A DNA stretch of 64,000 nucleotides from an uncultured Bacteroidales bacterium (GTDB taxonomy: Bacteria; Bacteroidota; Bacteroidia; Bacteroidales; UBA932): assembly GCA_944326245.1 (NCBI GenBank), contig CALVDF010000007.1:1-64000 (forward strand), written 5' to 3'. The notes below the pieces were generated by a model. It was not told the origin of the DNA and made no database searches. It saw only the letters and a program-made list of their open reading frames with translations. Shown in pieces: positions 15,901 to 23,447 of this stretch (position 1 is its first letter; each line of letters begins with the position of its first letter). The position numbers and the translations under genes are program-made.

Positions 15901-16656
15901 CTATGTCTTCTTTAGCATTGGTATATATAATTGTGGCTCATATTTTTTATAAAATGGCTCTGCAATCCGTATCAAAGGTAAAGATACAAATATGAGGCTC
16001 AACAGATTTGCAGCATAGGAGGCTGGGTAGATATCCATTGCGGCTGAGAAAATATATCCGCTTGTCAAATCATAGGCAATTAATCCGATCCCAAGTAGCG
16101 TTATGGATACGACAGACCCCCATAATATCAACTTTACAGTGATAATATTTCGGTACTTATATGCGCTGTCCAACATAATAACAATAACGACCAGTACTGC
16201 AAATACGGCAGGAATCAATGCCCATATCGTACCTTGCGAGACAAGTAATATATAACCACCGAACAGTAAAATCAACGGAACCTGCAACAGCATGCCTTTT
16301 AATCTTTCTTTCATAGTACTCATTGGTTTTGGACTGGTTATGATATTCAGCAAATCTGAAGGTATTCTTGCCGCAATCCATATAAGCAAAATTATCAGGA
16401 TGAAGATGAATTCCGACATAAAGTGCAGACGCTGTCCATAGTAGAGGTATTCATATATTTCAACAAAGTACCTTGTTGCATATAACGTAATAAAGGCCAC
16501 GTAGACACATATATCATTCACCAATTCACACCACAACTTGTTTGATTTTTCGGCGCTGTCACTCTTTCTGATCAAGATAAAATCTTCAACTATGGAATAT
16601 ATGGCAGAGAATGCCAGACATCCCAATACAATCCCGTATACTACAATTCCATTCAT
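15901..16656 (-). CDS. Seven-helix integral membrane protein, unrecognised
   Basis: A 251-residue protein with about seven hydrophobic segments: residues 5-22, 50-65, 82-96, 124-142, 145-164, 175-195 and 215-230. The start overlaps a hydrophobic helix, so there is no cleaved signal. Loops are charged and the C-terminus (KKYEPQLYIPMLKKT) should be cytoplasmic or surface basic. I do not recognise the family. It sits 4 bp after the PP2C phosphatase gene and 45 bp before the KptA-like gene, so it is probably a membrane partner of the phosphatase operon. Confidence 0.7.
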   Translation of the reverse strand: MNGIVVYGIVLGCLAFSAIYSIVEDFILIRKSDSAEKSNKLWCELVNDICVYVAFITLYATRYFVEIYEYLYYGQRLHFMSEFIFILIILLIWIAARIPSDLLNIITSPKPMSTMKERLKGMLLQVPLILLFGGYILLVSQGTIWALIPAVFAVLVVIVIMLDSAYKYRNIITVKLILWGSVVSITLLGIGLIAYDLTSGYIFSAAMDIYPASYAANLLSLIFVSLPLIRIAEPFYKKYEPQLYIPMLKKT

Positions 16657-16660
16657 AACG

Positions 16661-17416
16661 CTATCGAATTATTTGCTTGGTTTCCAATATGATTGCTGTA
16701 ATATTATCTTTTCCTCCGGCAAGATTGGCTCGCTTGATCAGCGCCTCGACCTTTTGTTGCAGATTGCTCTTCTGTGCTAATACTTCCATGATTTCAGCCG
16801 AAGCAATCATGTCATATAGACCATCGGAGCAGATCAGATATTGCGTATCAGTTTCAATCGGAAAACTCAAATTCATCAAGAAGTTTGTATTCCAATCGAG
16901 CCGGGCATTGCCGATAAACCGCGTGATGATATTGCGTTGGGGATGAGACATGGTCTCCTCTTCTGACAGGATTCCGGCATCCTCCTGAAGTCCTACCAGA
17001 GAATGATCCCGTGAGAGTTTGGTTAGTACTCCGTCTTTGTATTTATATAAGCGTGTATCTCCGACATGGCTCATATATGCCAAGTGTTGCTCCATATCAA
17101 ACAATACGGCAGTCAATACACAGCCCATGCTACTCAGCCTGGGATTCTGCTGTTGGGAAACAACCGCATTATTGGCATAGATAACTGCCTGTTTCAATAC
17201 ATCCTTTCCCATAACCTTTTCCGGAGAGTCCCACAGATAATCGGAGATGCACTTACAGGCAAGATAGGAGGCGACTTCACCACCTTCATATCCACCGATC
17301 CCGTCCGCAACGACAGCAATGACATACCGTCCATGCTGTTCAAGAAGATACGCATCCTCATTATTCTCTCTGTAGCAGCCGGGATCGGTCATGCCATAGT
17401 AAGATAATTGGTTCAT
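16661..17416 (-). CDS. PP2C-family serine/threonine phosphatase
   Basis: A 251-residue single-domain PPM phosphatase of the bacterial PrpC/Stp type. Metal-binding motifs are in order: GCYRENNEDAYL, VADGIGGYEGGEVAS, SHVGDTRLYKY, LICSDGLYDM and GGKDNITAI. It is complete and cytoplasmic. It would remove phosphate from serine or threonine of proteins. No kinase partner is visible in the window. It overlaps the upstream metallophosphoesterase gene by 4 bp (ATGA type), which shows translational coupling. Confidence 0.9.
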   Translation of the reverse strand: MNQLSYYGMTDPGCYRENNEDAYLLEQHGRYVIAVVADGIGGYEGGEVASYLACKCISDYLWDSPEKVMGKDVLKQAVIYANNAVVSQQQNPRLSSMGCVLTAVLFDMEQHLAYMSHVGDTRLYKYKDGVLTKLSRDHSLVGLQEDAGILSEEETMSHPQRNIITRFIGNARLDWNTNFLMNLSFPIETDTQYLICSDGLYDMIASAEIMEVLAQKSNLQQKVEALIKRANLAGGKDNITAIILETKQIIR

Positions 17417-18018
17417 GGCAGATCATAGCCTCCTTTCTTCGATTGTCTAATCTGTTTTTCAATGATTTCTTTTACTTGAGCATAAGAAGCAGGAGTGAAA
17501 TCATTGTTGTCAACACCCACGTCGTATTGTGTCGGAAAAAGCATCTTCAGCCGTGCGGCATCATTACCCGTGTCATTCCTGTTTGTATGCACATGTCCAA
17601 ACAGTTGCCAAACTCCGTCATACGAGCCGTCGTAACAAAGGAACGGATAGTGATTCAGGCAGATTTTCTGGTTGTCCACCTCGATATGCGTCTGCATTGC
17701 CACCGACTCGAACCTTTCTGCATAACTTTTCCGAAAGTTTCTCAAATCGTGGTTCCCGAGTATCAGGTGAATCTTCCCATTTAACCTGTCAAGAATACGA
17801 TTCCACTTTCGGGAATCCCCTAGACAAAAGTCCCCGAGATGAAACACGATATCGTCTGGTCCGACGGCCTTGTTCCAGTTTGCAATCAGAGTCTCATTCA
17901 TATCCTCCATGTTTTTGAATGGCCTATTGCAAAACTCGATGATATTCGTATGATAGAAGTGGGTATCGGATGTGAAAAACACATTCCTCCCGTCTAATCT
18001 ATAATTCATTTTCTGCAT
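17413..18018 (-). CDS. Calcineurin-like metallophosphoesterase
   Basis: A 201-residue metallophosphoesterase. The dinuclear metal motifs are FTSDTHFYHTNI, VFHLGDF, LILGNHD and LFGHVHTNR. This small group hydrolyses phosphomonoesters or phosphodiesters; the substrate is unknown. The start at 18018 was chosen because AGGAGG lies nine bases upstream; an in-frame ATG three codons later has a worse spacing. It is the first gene of the five-gene minus-strand operon ending at 14071. Confidence 0.85.
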   Translation of the reverse strand: MQKMNYRLDGRNVFFTSDTHFYHTNIIEFCNRPFKNMEDMNETLIANWNKAVGPDDIVFHLGDFCLGDSRKWNRILDRLNGKIHLILGNHDLRNFRKSYAERFESVAMQTHIEVDNQKICLNHYPFLCYDGSYDGVWQLFGHVHTNRNDTGNDAARLKMLFPTQYDVGVDNNDFTPASYAQVKEIIEKQIRQSKKGGYDLP

Positions 18019-18265
18019 ACTGTTTTGCCTCCTACTTCAGTAGCGTATAAAATTACAGAATATTCATGATATATTCGTTAGTCTATAGAAAGAAAATATC
18101 AACATATCTCAATTTTAAACTATAGGCGAATATTGATTTTTGAGATTCAAAAGAGAAAACTTCAACTCCAACAATTTTATCATCAATATGCCCCAATACA
18201 GATTTGTAAATTTTTGTCCAATCTTTCCTCCCATCGCCTCAGACCGTCTCAGACGGCGCGGTTTG

Positions 18266-18298
18266 TTTGCACAAATTTCATCGATTATTGTATAATAT
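18266..18298 (+). promoter_or_regulatory. Promoter-like pair TTTG / TATAATAT
   Basis: TTTG at 18266-18269 and TATAATAT at 18291-18298, with a 21-bp spacer. The -33 spacing fits Bacteroidetes promoters, while the second box is closer to a classical -10 than to TAnnTTTG. No coding gene follows before the terminator at 18381. Confidence 0.35.
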
Positions 18299-18380
18299 AC
18301 TGATAATCAATACGGATAAGCCTTTTCAACGAAGACGAGTACTAATCTTTCCCGGACCAGACCGACTATTGAATACCGGC

Positions 18381-18421
18381 GCGGCAGACAATGATGAGTT
18401 GTTTGCCGCGTTGGTTTTTTT
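18381..18421 (+). terminator. Intrinsic terminator with no coding gene upstream
   Basis: GCGGCAGACAA and TTGTTTGCCGC form an 11-bp stem (one G-T pair) around a 7-base loop. It is followed by GTTGG and a run of seven or more T. The orientation is plus, while both flanking genes are on the minus strand. Confidence 0.65.
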
Positions 18422-18448
18422 ATTGCGTCTGATGGACCGTTGCGGCCG

Positions 18449-19108
18449 TCAGTCGTTGCTCCCGCTGTTCTTTTCCAGCCACTGGAGTCTGCGCTGGTCC
18501 GGCAGGTGCTTTATTGAGAAATTTTCGAACTTTGCTTGGAAGCTGTTGCCGTCAGGGCAGGCTCCCATTATCCCGACCATGACAGGGTGGTTGTCCTGCA
18601 GCCAGGCGTTGCGCATCATGGTGTACTCCTTGTCGTCGAAGGAATAGAATATTTCCACTGCATCTAGTCTGCGTACTGCCTTTATCCATACGTAAGGGAC
18701 CGGCTTGTCCAGAGGAATGATGCTCCAGTCGCTGGTGTGGTGGGTCACGACTGTACTGAGGTTGTATTTCCCGTCCACAAACTCGATTCCGGCCTTGATA
18801 TAGTTTTCGTGGTCTATGCGGAGCATCAGTCCTGACTGGTCAAAGCGGGTCCTGTAGTCTCCTGATATTTTTACCTTTACTTCAAACTCACCGCCGCGCA
18901 ATGTGTAGAGGAACGGAGCATCGTCCACTGTGAATCCGTAGTGGGATATACGCCAATAATCTGTCTGTGGCGTGACGTTCATGATAAGCGAGCCGTCTTT
19001 GATTTCCCACTGTTCCGGCTCATTGAACCACTGCATCATTCCGAATGTCTGGGACATGCAGGCCATGGATGAGAGAACCGTCATAATACTTAGCAACAAT
19101 TTTTTCAT
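18449..19108 (-). CDS. Secreted DUF1349-type protein (concanavalin-like fold)
   Basis: A 219-residue protein. A signal peptide (MKKLLLSIMTVLSSMACMSQ) precedes a domain of about 190 residues that matches the DUF1349 / 'regulation of enolase protein 1' group: TDYWRISHYGF, RTRFDQSGLMLRID, WIKAVRRLDAVEIFYSFD and FSIKHL. The fold is a beta sandwich like lectins and glycan-active enzymes, but no catalytic role is established for this group. The mature protein should be periplasmic or on the surface. It appears to be transcribed alone. Confidence 0.75.
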   Translation of the reverse strand: MKKLLLSIMTVLSSMACMSQTFGMMQWFNEPEQWEIKDGSLIMNVTPQTDYWRISHYGFTVDDAPFLYTLRGGEFEVKVKISGDYRTRFDQSGLMLRIDHENYIKAGIEFVDGKYNLSTVVTHHTSDWSIIPLDKPVPYVWIKAVRRLDAVEIFYSFDDKEYTMMRNAWLQDNHPVMVGIMGACPDGNSFQAKFENFSIKHLPDQRRLQWLEKNSGSND

Positions 19109-19172
19109 TATAGGAATAACCTTTGAATGTTTTTATTGTTGCAAAGATAATGCTTTCTGATGAAAAGGTAAA

Positions 19173-19583
19173 TTACAGCAGGCTTTTGCGTTCAGTGATT
19201 TCGGCATCAGTTGCCGTGTATTGTTCCAGGCTGCCATCTTTGGCCTGGATGCAGATATAGGTCATAGGCTCGGCTGATGTGCATTTGATGTTCCTGTCAC
19301 AGCCCGGAGATACGCGGACTACTGAGCCTTCGGCTATATCGAAGACCTCATCGTTTACCTGGAATCTTCCTGCGCCCGAGAGGATGATGTAGTTCTCCTC
19401 GTTGGCTTTGTGGCTGTGGAAGAAAGGGACTGCTGCTCCGGAAGGCAGTGTGCCGAACGATATTTCGCAGGAAGTGGCACCTGTCGCTTCCTTGATGAAC
19501 TGTTTTCCCTCGAAGTTTTTGAGGGAACCTACAGAGACATGTGCATATTTTGCACCTTTGTCCAAGATTTTAAATTCACTCAT
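19173..19583 (-). CDS. Cupin-domain protein
   Basis: A 136-residue single cupin. The first conserved motif is PFFHSHKANEENYIILSGAGRF (metal-ligand histidines and glutamate), and the second is SVVRVSPGCDRNIKC, in which the usual histidine of motif 2 is missing. It is cytoplasmic. Function could be a sugar- or metabolite-binding protein or a small dioxygenase-like enzyme. It is transcribed away from an HxlR regulator gene 142 bp off, with a palindrome in the shared region, so the regulator probably controls it. Confidence 0.8.
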   Translation of the reverse strand: MSEFKILDKGAKYAHVSVGSLKNFEGKQFIKEATGATSCEISFGTLPSGAAVPFFHSHKANEENYIILSGAGRFQVNDEVFDIAEGSVVRVSPGCDRNIKCTSAEPMTYICIQAKDGSLEQYTATDAEITERKSLL

Positions 19584-19615
19584 AATTTTTGTTTTAAAGA
19601 AGTTTATTAACTTTG

Positions 19616-19634
19616 CAATAGATATATACTATTG
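19616..19634. promoter_or_regulatory. Palindrome between cupin gene and HxlR regulator
   Basis: CAATAG-ATATATA-CTATTG is a perfect 6-bp inverted repeat with a 7-base centre. It lies 12 bp downstream of the cupin -7 box, within the transcribed leader. This is a good position for repression by the adjacent HxlR-type regulator. Confidence 0.5.
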
Positions 19635-19645
19635 TTTCAATAGCG

Positions 19646-19677
19646 CAAAGGTAAGTGTTATTGTTTTGATATGCAAT
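19646..19677 (-). promoter_or_regulatory. Promoter of the cupin gene
   Basis: On the minus strand TACCTTTG (19646-19653) matches the Bacteroidetes -7 consensus exactly. An ATTG (about 20 bp upstream) replaces the -33 TTTG. It drives the gene starting at 19583. Confidence 0.5.
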
Positions 19678-19725
19678 AAGTTACGAAAATGTAAAATACT
19701 TACTTCAAGGAAAGTATAATTGAAA

Positions 19726-20100
19726 ATGAACAGTTTGCCGTTACAGGAAAATTTGGAAAAATATACTCGCATAGAGAGTTGCCCGGTGCGCAATGTCCTT
19801 TCCAGGTTCTCGGGAAAATGGTCCATACTTATTCTGTGTGTTCTGGCAGAGAGCGGCACCGCGCGTTTCTCGGTACTGAGCAAGGCCATTCCTGACATTT
19901 CCCCGAAAGTCCTTGCCGATACGCTCAAAAACCTTGAGAGGTACGGCCTTGTCTCCAGAACTCTGTATCCTGAGGTTCCTCCCAAAGTGGAATATGCGCT
20001 TACGGAACTGGGTCAAAGCCTTATGCCTATTCTCAATCAGCTTATTTCCTGGGCTTTGGACAACTTCTCGGCAATTACAGGCGGTACTTTGGGGAAGTGA
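19726..20100 (+). CDS. HxlR-family transcriptional regulator
   Basis: A 124-residue winged-helix protein of the HxlR/MarR-like type. Its start (ESCPVRNVLSRFSGKWSILIL) contains the cysteine used as a redox or aldehyde sensor in some relatives. Then come FSVLSKAIPDISPKVLADTLKNLERYGLVSR (helix-turn-helix and wing) and VEYALTELGQSL. The ATG at 19726 was preferred over an upstream TTG, with AAGGAAAG before it. It is divergent from the cupin gene and likely represses it through the shared palindrome. Confidence 0.9.
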   Translation: MNSLPLQENLEKYTRIESCPVRNVLSRFSGKWSILILCVLAESGTARFSVLSKAIPDISPKVLADTLKNLERYGLVSRTLYPEVPPKVEYALTELGQSLMPILNQLISWALDNFSAITGGTLGK

Positions 20101-20137
20101 TCCTTCTGATTATAGGCCGGATATGGCCTGGCCTGGC

Positions 20138-20998
20138 TTACAGGTCTCTGAAGGCGCGGGGAGACAGGCCGGTGAACCTCCTGAAGTATTTCCCGAAATC
20201 GGACGGGGTGGGGAAGCCGAGCCTGTCGGATATTTCGCTTACCGTGAGTGTCGTTGTCTTCAGCAGGCTTTTGGCGTTGAGGACGGTATACCGTTCTATC
20301 CATTTCATGGCGCTGTCGCCTGTGACCTTTTTGACTGCGAGGCTGACATGCTTCGCGGAGAGGCAAAGCGAGCCGGCGTAGAAATCCATGTCCCGGTGGC
20401 GGTGACAGTTGTCCCTTACGAGTGTGATGAAGTCATTTGCAATCCTGTCGTAGCCGGTTGTTCTGATGTCCCTGTCCGCGGCATTGTGGATGTAGGTCCC
20501 GAGACCGTAGTAATAGGCAACGGTGAGATGCGTGAGGATCTCGTACTTGTAGTTGTTGGGGGCCCTCAGTGCGGCCTGCACCATCCTCACATACTCCTTT
20601 ATGGCTTCCAGCGACTGTTCTTCCAGCGGGAAGAAACCGTTCTGCCGGACATTCGCGAGCAGAGGTATTTTGTTGCCCATCGGCAGGTTTGCCATGAAAG
20701 AGGACGACATGATGAGGCAGTATCCCTTGAAACCGCTGCCGAATGATATGGATTCCACTATCTGGGAAGGCAGTATGATGAGCATGCCGGGGACGTTGAT
20801 CCTGTGTACGGTCATGTCGGCAATACATTCCATTGAGCCTTCTGTGACGATGACGGATAGGGTCGTGTCGCTCTTCAGCGGGAAGTTTACGGGGCCGTCA
20901 GTCCTTGGGTTCTCAATGACGGTCAGATCTTTGCCGAGGCAGTCTGTCCTGTCACCTGCGAGGAGTGCATTGAACAGGCCTGATGTTTTCTCTTTCAT
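20138..20998 (-). CDS. AraC-family transcriptional regulator
   Basis: A 286-residue regulator. The N-terminal 170 residues form a cupin-like sensing domain. The C-terminal 110 residues hold two helix-turn-helix motifs: LCLSAKHVSLAVKKVTGDSAMKWI and LTVSEISDRLGFPTPSDFGKYFRRFTGLSPRAFR. This is a normal, complete AraC/XylS arrangement. It is divergent from the small gene at 21145, with an inverted repeat between them, and convergent with the HxlR gene. Confidence 0.9.
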   Translation of the reverse strand: MKEKTSGLFNALLAGDRTDCLGKDLTVIENPRTDGPVNFPLKSDTTLSVIVTEGSMECIADMTVHRINVPGMLIILPSQIVESISFGSGFKGYCLIMSSSFMANLPMGNKIPLLANVRQNGFFPLEEQSLEAIKEYVRMVQAALRAPNNYKYEILTHLTVAYYYGLGTYIHNAADRDIRTTGYDRIANDFITLVRDNCHRHRDMDFYAGSLCLSAKHVSLAVKKVTGDSAMKWIERYTVLNAKSLLKTTTLTVSEISDRLGFPTPSDFGKYFRRFTGLSPRAFRDL

Positions 20999-21027
20999 TC
21001 CTGGTAAATTTACGGTAAAAGTAGGAA

Positions 21028-21060
21028 ATTATTCGTATATATTCATAATATGCGAATAAT
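21028..21060. promoter_or_regulatory. Inverted repeat between AraC gene and small protein gene
   Basis: ATTATTCG (21028-21035) and CGAATAAT (21053-21060) are perfect inverted copies with a 17-bp spacer. The centre-to-centre distance of 25 bp is consistent with a regulator dimer bound on one DNA face at two half-sites. The divergent AraC regulator is the obvious candidate. Confidence 0.45.
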
Positions 21061-21144
21061 ATCCCAATTATTGTGAGGTTTGTCCCTTTTCAATGGGGAA
21101 CAATCGCCGTACATTTGTTCCCGGAAACGATAAATAAAAACAAA

Positions 21145-21393
21145 ATGTTTATGGAACGGAAACAATCATCGGAAGAATGTGGCAATGTGCTGGAAGCCAT
21201 TGCCGACGGCGTAAAAAACGGCTATCTGTTTATAGAAAACGGAGTCGTGAAGGGATACAAGGCAATCGAGTCAGGAGCTGTGAAGGGATTCACGGCTGTG
21301 AACGACAGGATTACCATGAAACTTTTCTCCAAGGACGGGGAAACCCTGGGGCAGACAAAGGCCAGGCTGGAGAAGAATGCAGAAAGGAGGTAA
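21145..21393 (+). CDS. Small conserved protein of repeated GYK/GFT units, unknown
   Basis: An 82-residue cytoplasmic protein, starting MFMERKQSSEECG. The centre shows three degenerate repeats of about 11 residues: GYLFIENGVVK, GYKAIESGAVK and GFTAVNDRITM. The end is charged (GQTKARLEKNAERR). I recognise the style from small proteins found beside regulators in Bacteroidales and Firmicutes but know no function. The start at 21145 fits the A-rich leader upstream. It is probably controlled by the divergent AraC regulator. Confidence 0.6.
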   Translation: MFMERKQSSEECGNVLEAIADGVKNGYLFIENGVVKGYKAIESGAVKGFTAVNDRITMKLFSKDGETLGQTKARLEKNAERR

Positions 21394-21415
21394 GGCCAGC
21401 CGGCTACGCTGTAGT

Positions 21416-21775
21416 TCAGGTGGATTCTTCCCAGAGCCTGTCGACAGTACCTATGTCGATACCCAGCAGCTTCATCTGGCGGAAAAGGTCGGGGAGCTGC
21501 TCCTTCATGAATCTGGCTCTTCTTTCCTTGATTATTGCGTCGCGGGCTCCTGGCGATACGAAGAAGCCCATGCCCCTTCTGGTGTAGATGATCCCTTCCC
21601 TGGTCAGGATGTCGTAGGTCCTGACCACGGTGTTGGTATTGACCTCCAGCAGGACGGACAGCTCCCTCACGCTCGGAATCCTGTCGTCCTCTCCGTAATG
21701 TCCGGAAAGGATGTCATCGCAGATACCTTCCGCTATCTGCACGTAGATGGCCTTGTCCTGTCTGAAGTCAGTCAT
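21416..21775 (-). CDS. GntR-family regulator, YtrA subfamily
   Basis: A 119-residue protein. The winged helix (YVQIAEGICDDILSGHYGEDDRIPSVRELSVLLEVNTNTVVRTYDIL) covers residues 11-57; a short dimerisation tail and no large effector domain follow. This is the YtrA layout, which regulates adjacent ABC transporters. It is the last gene of a minus-strand operon and overlaps the permease gene by 8 bp. A 24-bp operator at 23376-23399 lies at the operon promoter. Confidence 0.9.
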   Translation of the reverse strand: MTDFRQDKAIYVQIAEGICDDILSGHYGEDDRIPSVRELSVLLEVNTNTVVRTYDILTREGIIYTRRGMGFFVSPGARDAIIKERRARFMKEQLPDLFRQMKLLGIDIGTVDRLWEEST

Positions 21776-22532
21776 GATTGTCTTTGCAAGGTTGTGTACG
21801 GATGAAAAGCCTGTAGGACCAGACAGTGGCCACGGCGGCAGTCAGTACCATGATGCAGGCCATGATGCAGGCCATGATGACGGAAAAGACACTGTCCGGT
21901 ATAACCTCCTCCAGCGCAGTCTTCATTAATATGACCGGAACGGCCACGCACATGACCATGGCGGCAAGGGACAGCCATACGCGCCATATCCCGACAGTTT
22001 TTCTGGTCCTGTACAGCTGGATGAACCACATCAACATGAGGAGCATGTATGCTGCTCCGACAAGCTGTCCGGCACGGTCTCCCTTTTCTGCACCTTCGCT
22101 GAATATAAGCATCCGGAAGCCTTCTGCACTGTCCGAGCCTGCGAGGATGCTGTCTATCCGGAATATTGCGGAACCGATCAGGGAGGCGTAGCAGATGAAT
22201 GCAATGCCGAGCAGGAAGCCTGCCGCATACACCGAGATGAATTTTTCTGCACCTGAAGCTGGAACCATGACCCTTTTTACGGGGGCATCCGGTGATGTGT
22301 AGTCATTCAGCATGGTCAGCGGGAACAGTATGATTCCGCAAATGATGATAGCTGTTTCGGTAAATCGTGCAGCGTCTCCGGTATCCTGACCGCTGAACAT
22401 GAATGATACCAGTACCATAATGACCGGCAGGGAGGTGGCAAGCCCCAGTATCTTCCAGATGTTTTTGCCGTAGATGCCCGTCACCTGCAGGCGGGAGAAC
22501 ATTATGATTCTTTTCAGACTCAACTTTTTCAT
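21768..22532 (-). CDS. ABC-2-type membrane permease
   Basis: A 254-residue protein with about six hydrophobic segments: near residues 27-45, 62-77, 108-128, 160-175, 184-203 and 215-240. An extracytoplasmic or cytosolic loop has the sequence DYTSPDAPVKRVMVPASGAEKF. It resembles the membrane partners of YtrA-regulated ABC exporters, which often respond to cell-envelope antibiotics. It follows the ATPase gene by 10 bp and overlaps the GntR gene. Confidence 0.75.
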   Translation of the reverse strand: MKKLSLKRIIMFSRLQVTGIYGKNIWKILGLATSLPVIMVLVSFMFSGQDTGDAARFTETAIIICGIILFPLTMLNDYTSPDAPVKRVMVPASGAEKFISVYAAGFLLGIAFICYASLIGSAIFRIDSILAGSDSAEGFRMLIFSEGAEKGDRAGQLVGAAYMLLMLMWFIQLYRTRKTVGIWRVWLSLAAMVMCVAVPVILMKTALEEVIPDSVFSVIMACIMACIMVLTAAVATVWSYRLFIRTQPCKDNHD

Positions 22533-22542
22533 TTTATTATAC

Positions 22543-23361
22543 TCATTTTATAATACCTTTATTTACAGCATTGAACAGCAGCTCAAGCGAGACTTCGCTT
22601 TCCGTATCCGTGTCTGCTTCCTTTTCCTTGATTACCCTTATCCCTCCGGCACATGCCTCGGAGTATACGGCTCCGCTGTCGGAGCGGGAGGTCCCGAAGG
22701 AATATCGTGCCGATATGTTCTCAATTGTTTCACAGAAGCAGGATCCGTCCTCCCTGAGAATCATGACATCCGTGAGAAGGGCCTCGATGTCTGGGACGGT
22801 ATGTGAAGAGATGATGACCGTCTGGTCTTCGCGCAGGTGTTTCATCAGCATCTTCCTGAATGCTCCTCTTGAGGGCATGTCCATGCCGTTGAGAGGCTCG
22901 TCCAGCAGGAGCAGATCCGTACCGAATGAAAGCAGGATGCTGAAGAGGACCTTGTGTTTCTGCCCCAGTGACATCGCATTCAGCATGGTATTTTCCATGT
23001 CTATGCCGAAGCCCTCCAGGCAGTCTTCAAGGACTGTCAGGGAGAAGTCGGGGTAGAACCCGGAGTGGAGCCGGACAAAGTCCATGATTTTCCATTTTTT
23101 AGTGAATTGGAATTCGGAAGACATCAGGGCTGTCTTCTCCAGTGTTTCGGGATCTCTTTTCGTGATGTCCCTTCCGTCCATGGTGATCCGGCCCTCCACG
23201 GGAAACAGGAGGCCAGACATGAGGTTCAACAGAGTGGTCTTTCCGGCAGCGTTCGCCCCGAGCAGCCCGTATATTCTGCCGCGGAGTATACTCGTGGAAA
23301 GATTCCGGATTACGGGTGCGCCTTTTCCGTACCCGTATGTTACGTGTTCAAGTTCCAGCAT
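22543..23361 (-). CDS. ABC transporter ATP-binding protein
   Basis: A 272-residue ATPase. Walker A is GANAAGKTT (residues 35-43), the signature region is reduced to AMSLGQKHKVLF, and Walker B is DLLLLDEPLNGMD; a switch histidine follows in ISSHTVPD. The signature LSGGQ is degenerate (MSLGQ), as is common in this class. It pairs with the permease at 21768 in a regulated exporter or envelope-stress module. The start follows the operator directly. Confidence 0.9.
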   Translation of the reverse strand: MLELEHVTYGYGKGAPVIRNLSTSILRGRIYGLLGANAAGKTTLLNLMSGLLFPVEGRITMDGRDITKRDPETLEKTALMSSEFQFTKKWKIMDFVRLHSGFYPDFSLTVLEDCLEGFGIDMENTMLNAMSLGQKHKVLFSILLSFGTDLLLLDEPLNGMDMPSRGAFRKMLMKHLREDQTVIISSHTVPDIEALLTDVMILREDGSCFCETIENISARYSFGTSRSDSGAVYSEACAGGIRVIKEKEADTDTESEVSLELLFNAVNKGIIK

Positions 23362-23375
23362 GATAAATTCGTATT

Positions 23376-23399
23376 ACTGTACCACAATTGTAGTACAGT
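23376..23399. promoter_or_regulatory. GntR (YtrA-type) operator
   Basis: A 24-bp near-perfect palindrome: half-sites ACTGTAC and GTACAGT flank a central ACAATTGT. One pair of positions is asymmetric. It begins 1 bp after the -7 box, so a bound dimer would block transcription of the ABC-permease-GntR operon. Confidence 0.75.
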
Positions 23400-23400
23400 G

Positions 23401-23431
23401 CAAAGGTAGCTGAATTTTGTCAAGCTGCAAA
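23401..23431 (-). promoter_or_regulatory. Promoter of the ABC-permease-GntR operon
   Basis: On the minus strand TTTG (23428-23431), a 19-bp spacer and TACCTTTG (23401-23408) match the Bacteroidetes consensus exactly. The operator lies immediately downstream. Confidence 0.75.
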
Positions 23432-23447
23432 TTTTTTTTGAATTTCT

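Larger units (their letters stand above)
18019..18448. other. 430-bp gap without a protein gene; possible small RNA
   Basis: No convincing coding frame. The left half is AT-rich and should hold the promoter of the operon at 18018, though no clear box was found. It also contains a short palindrome, CCGTCT-C-AGACGG, near 18244-18256. The right half carries a promoter-like pair (18266-18298) and an intrinsic terminator (18381-18421) on the plus strand, which together could define a small RNA of about 115 nucleotides. Confidence 0.5.
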
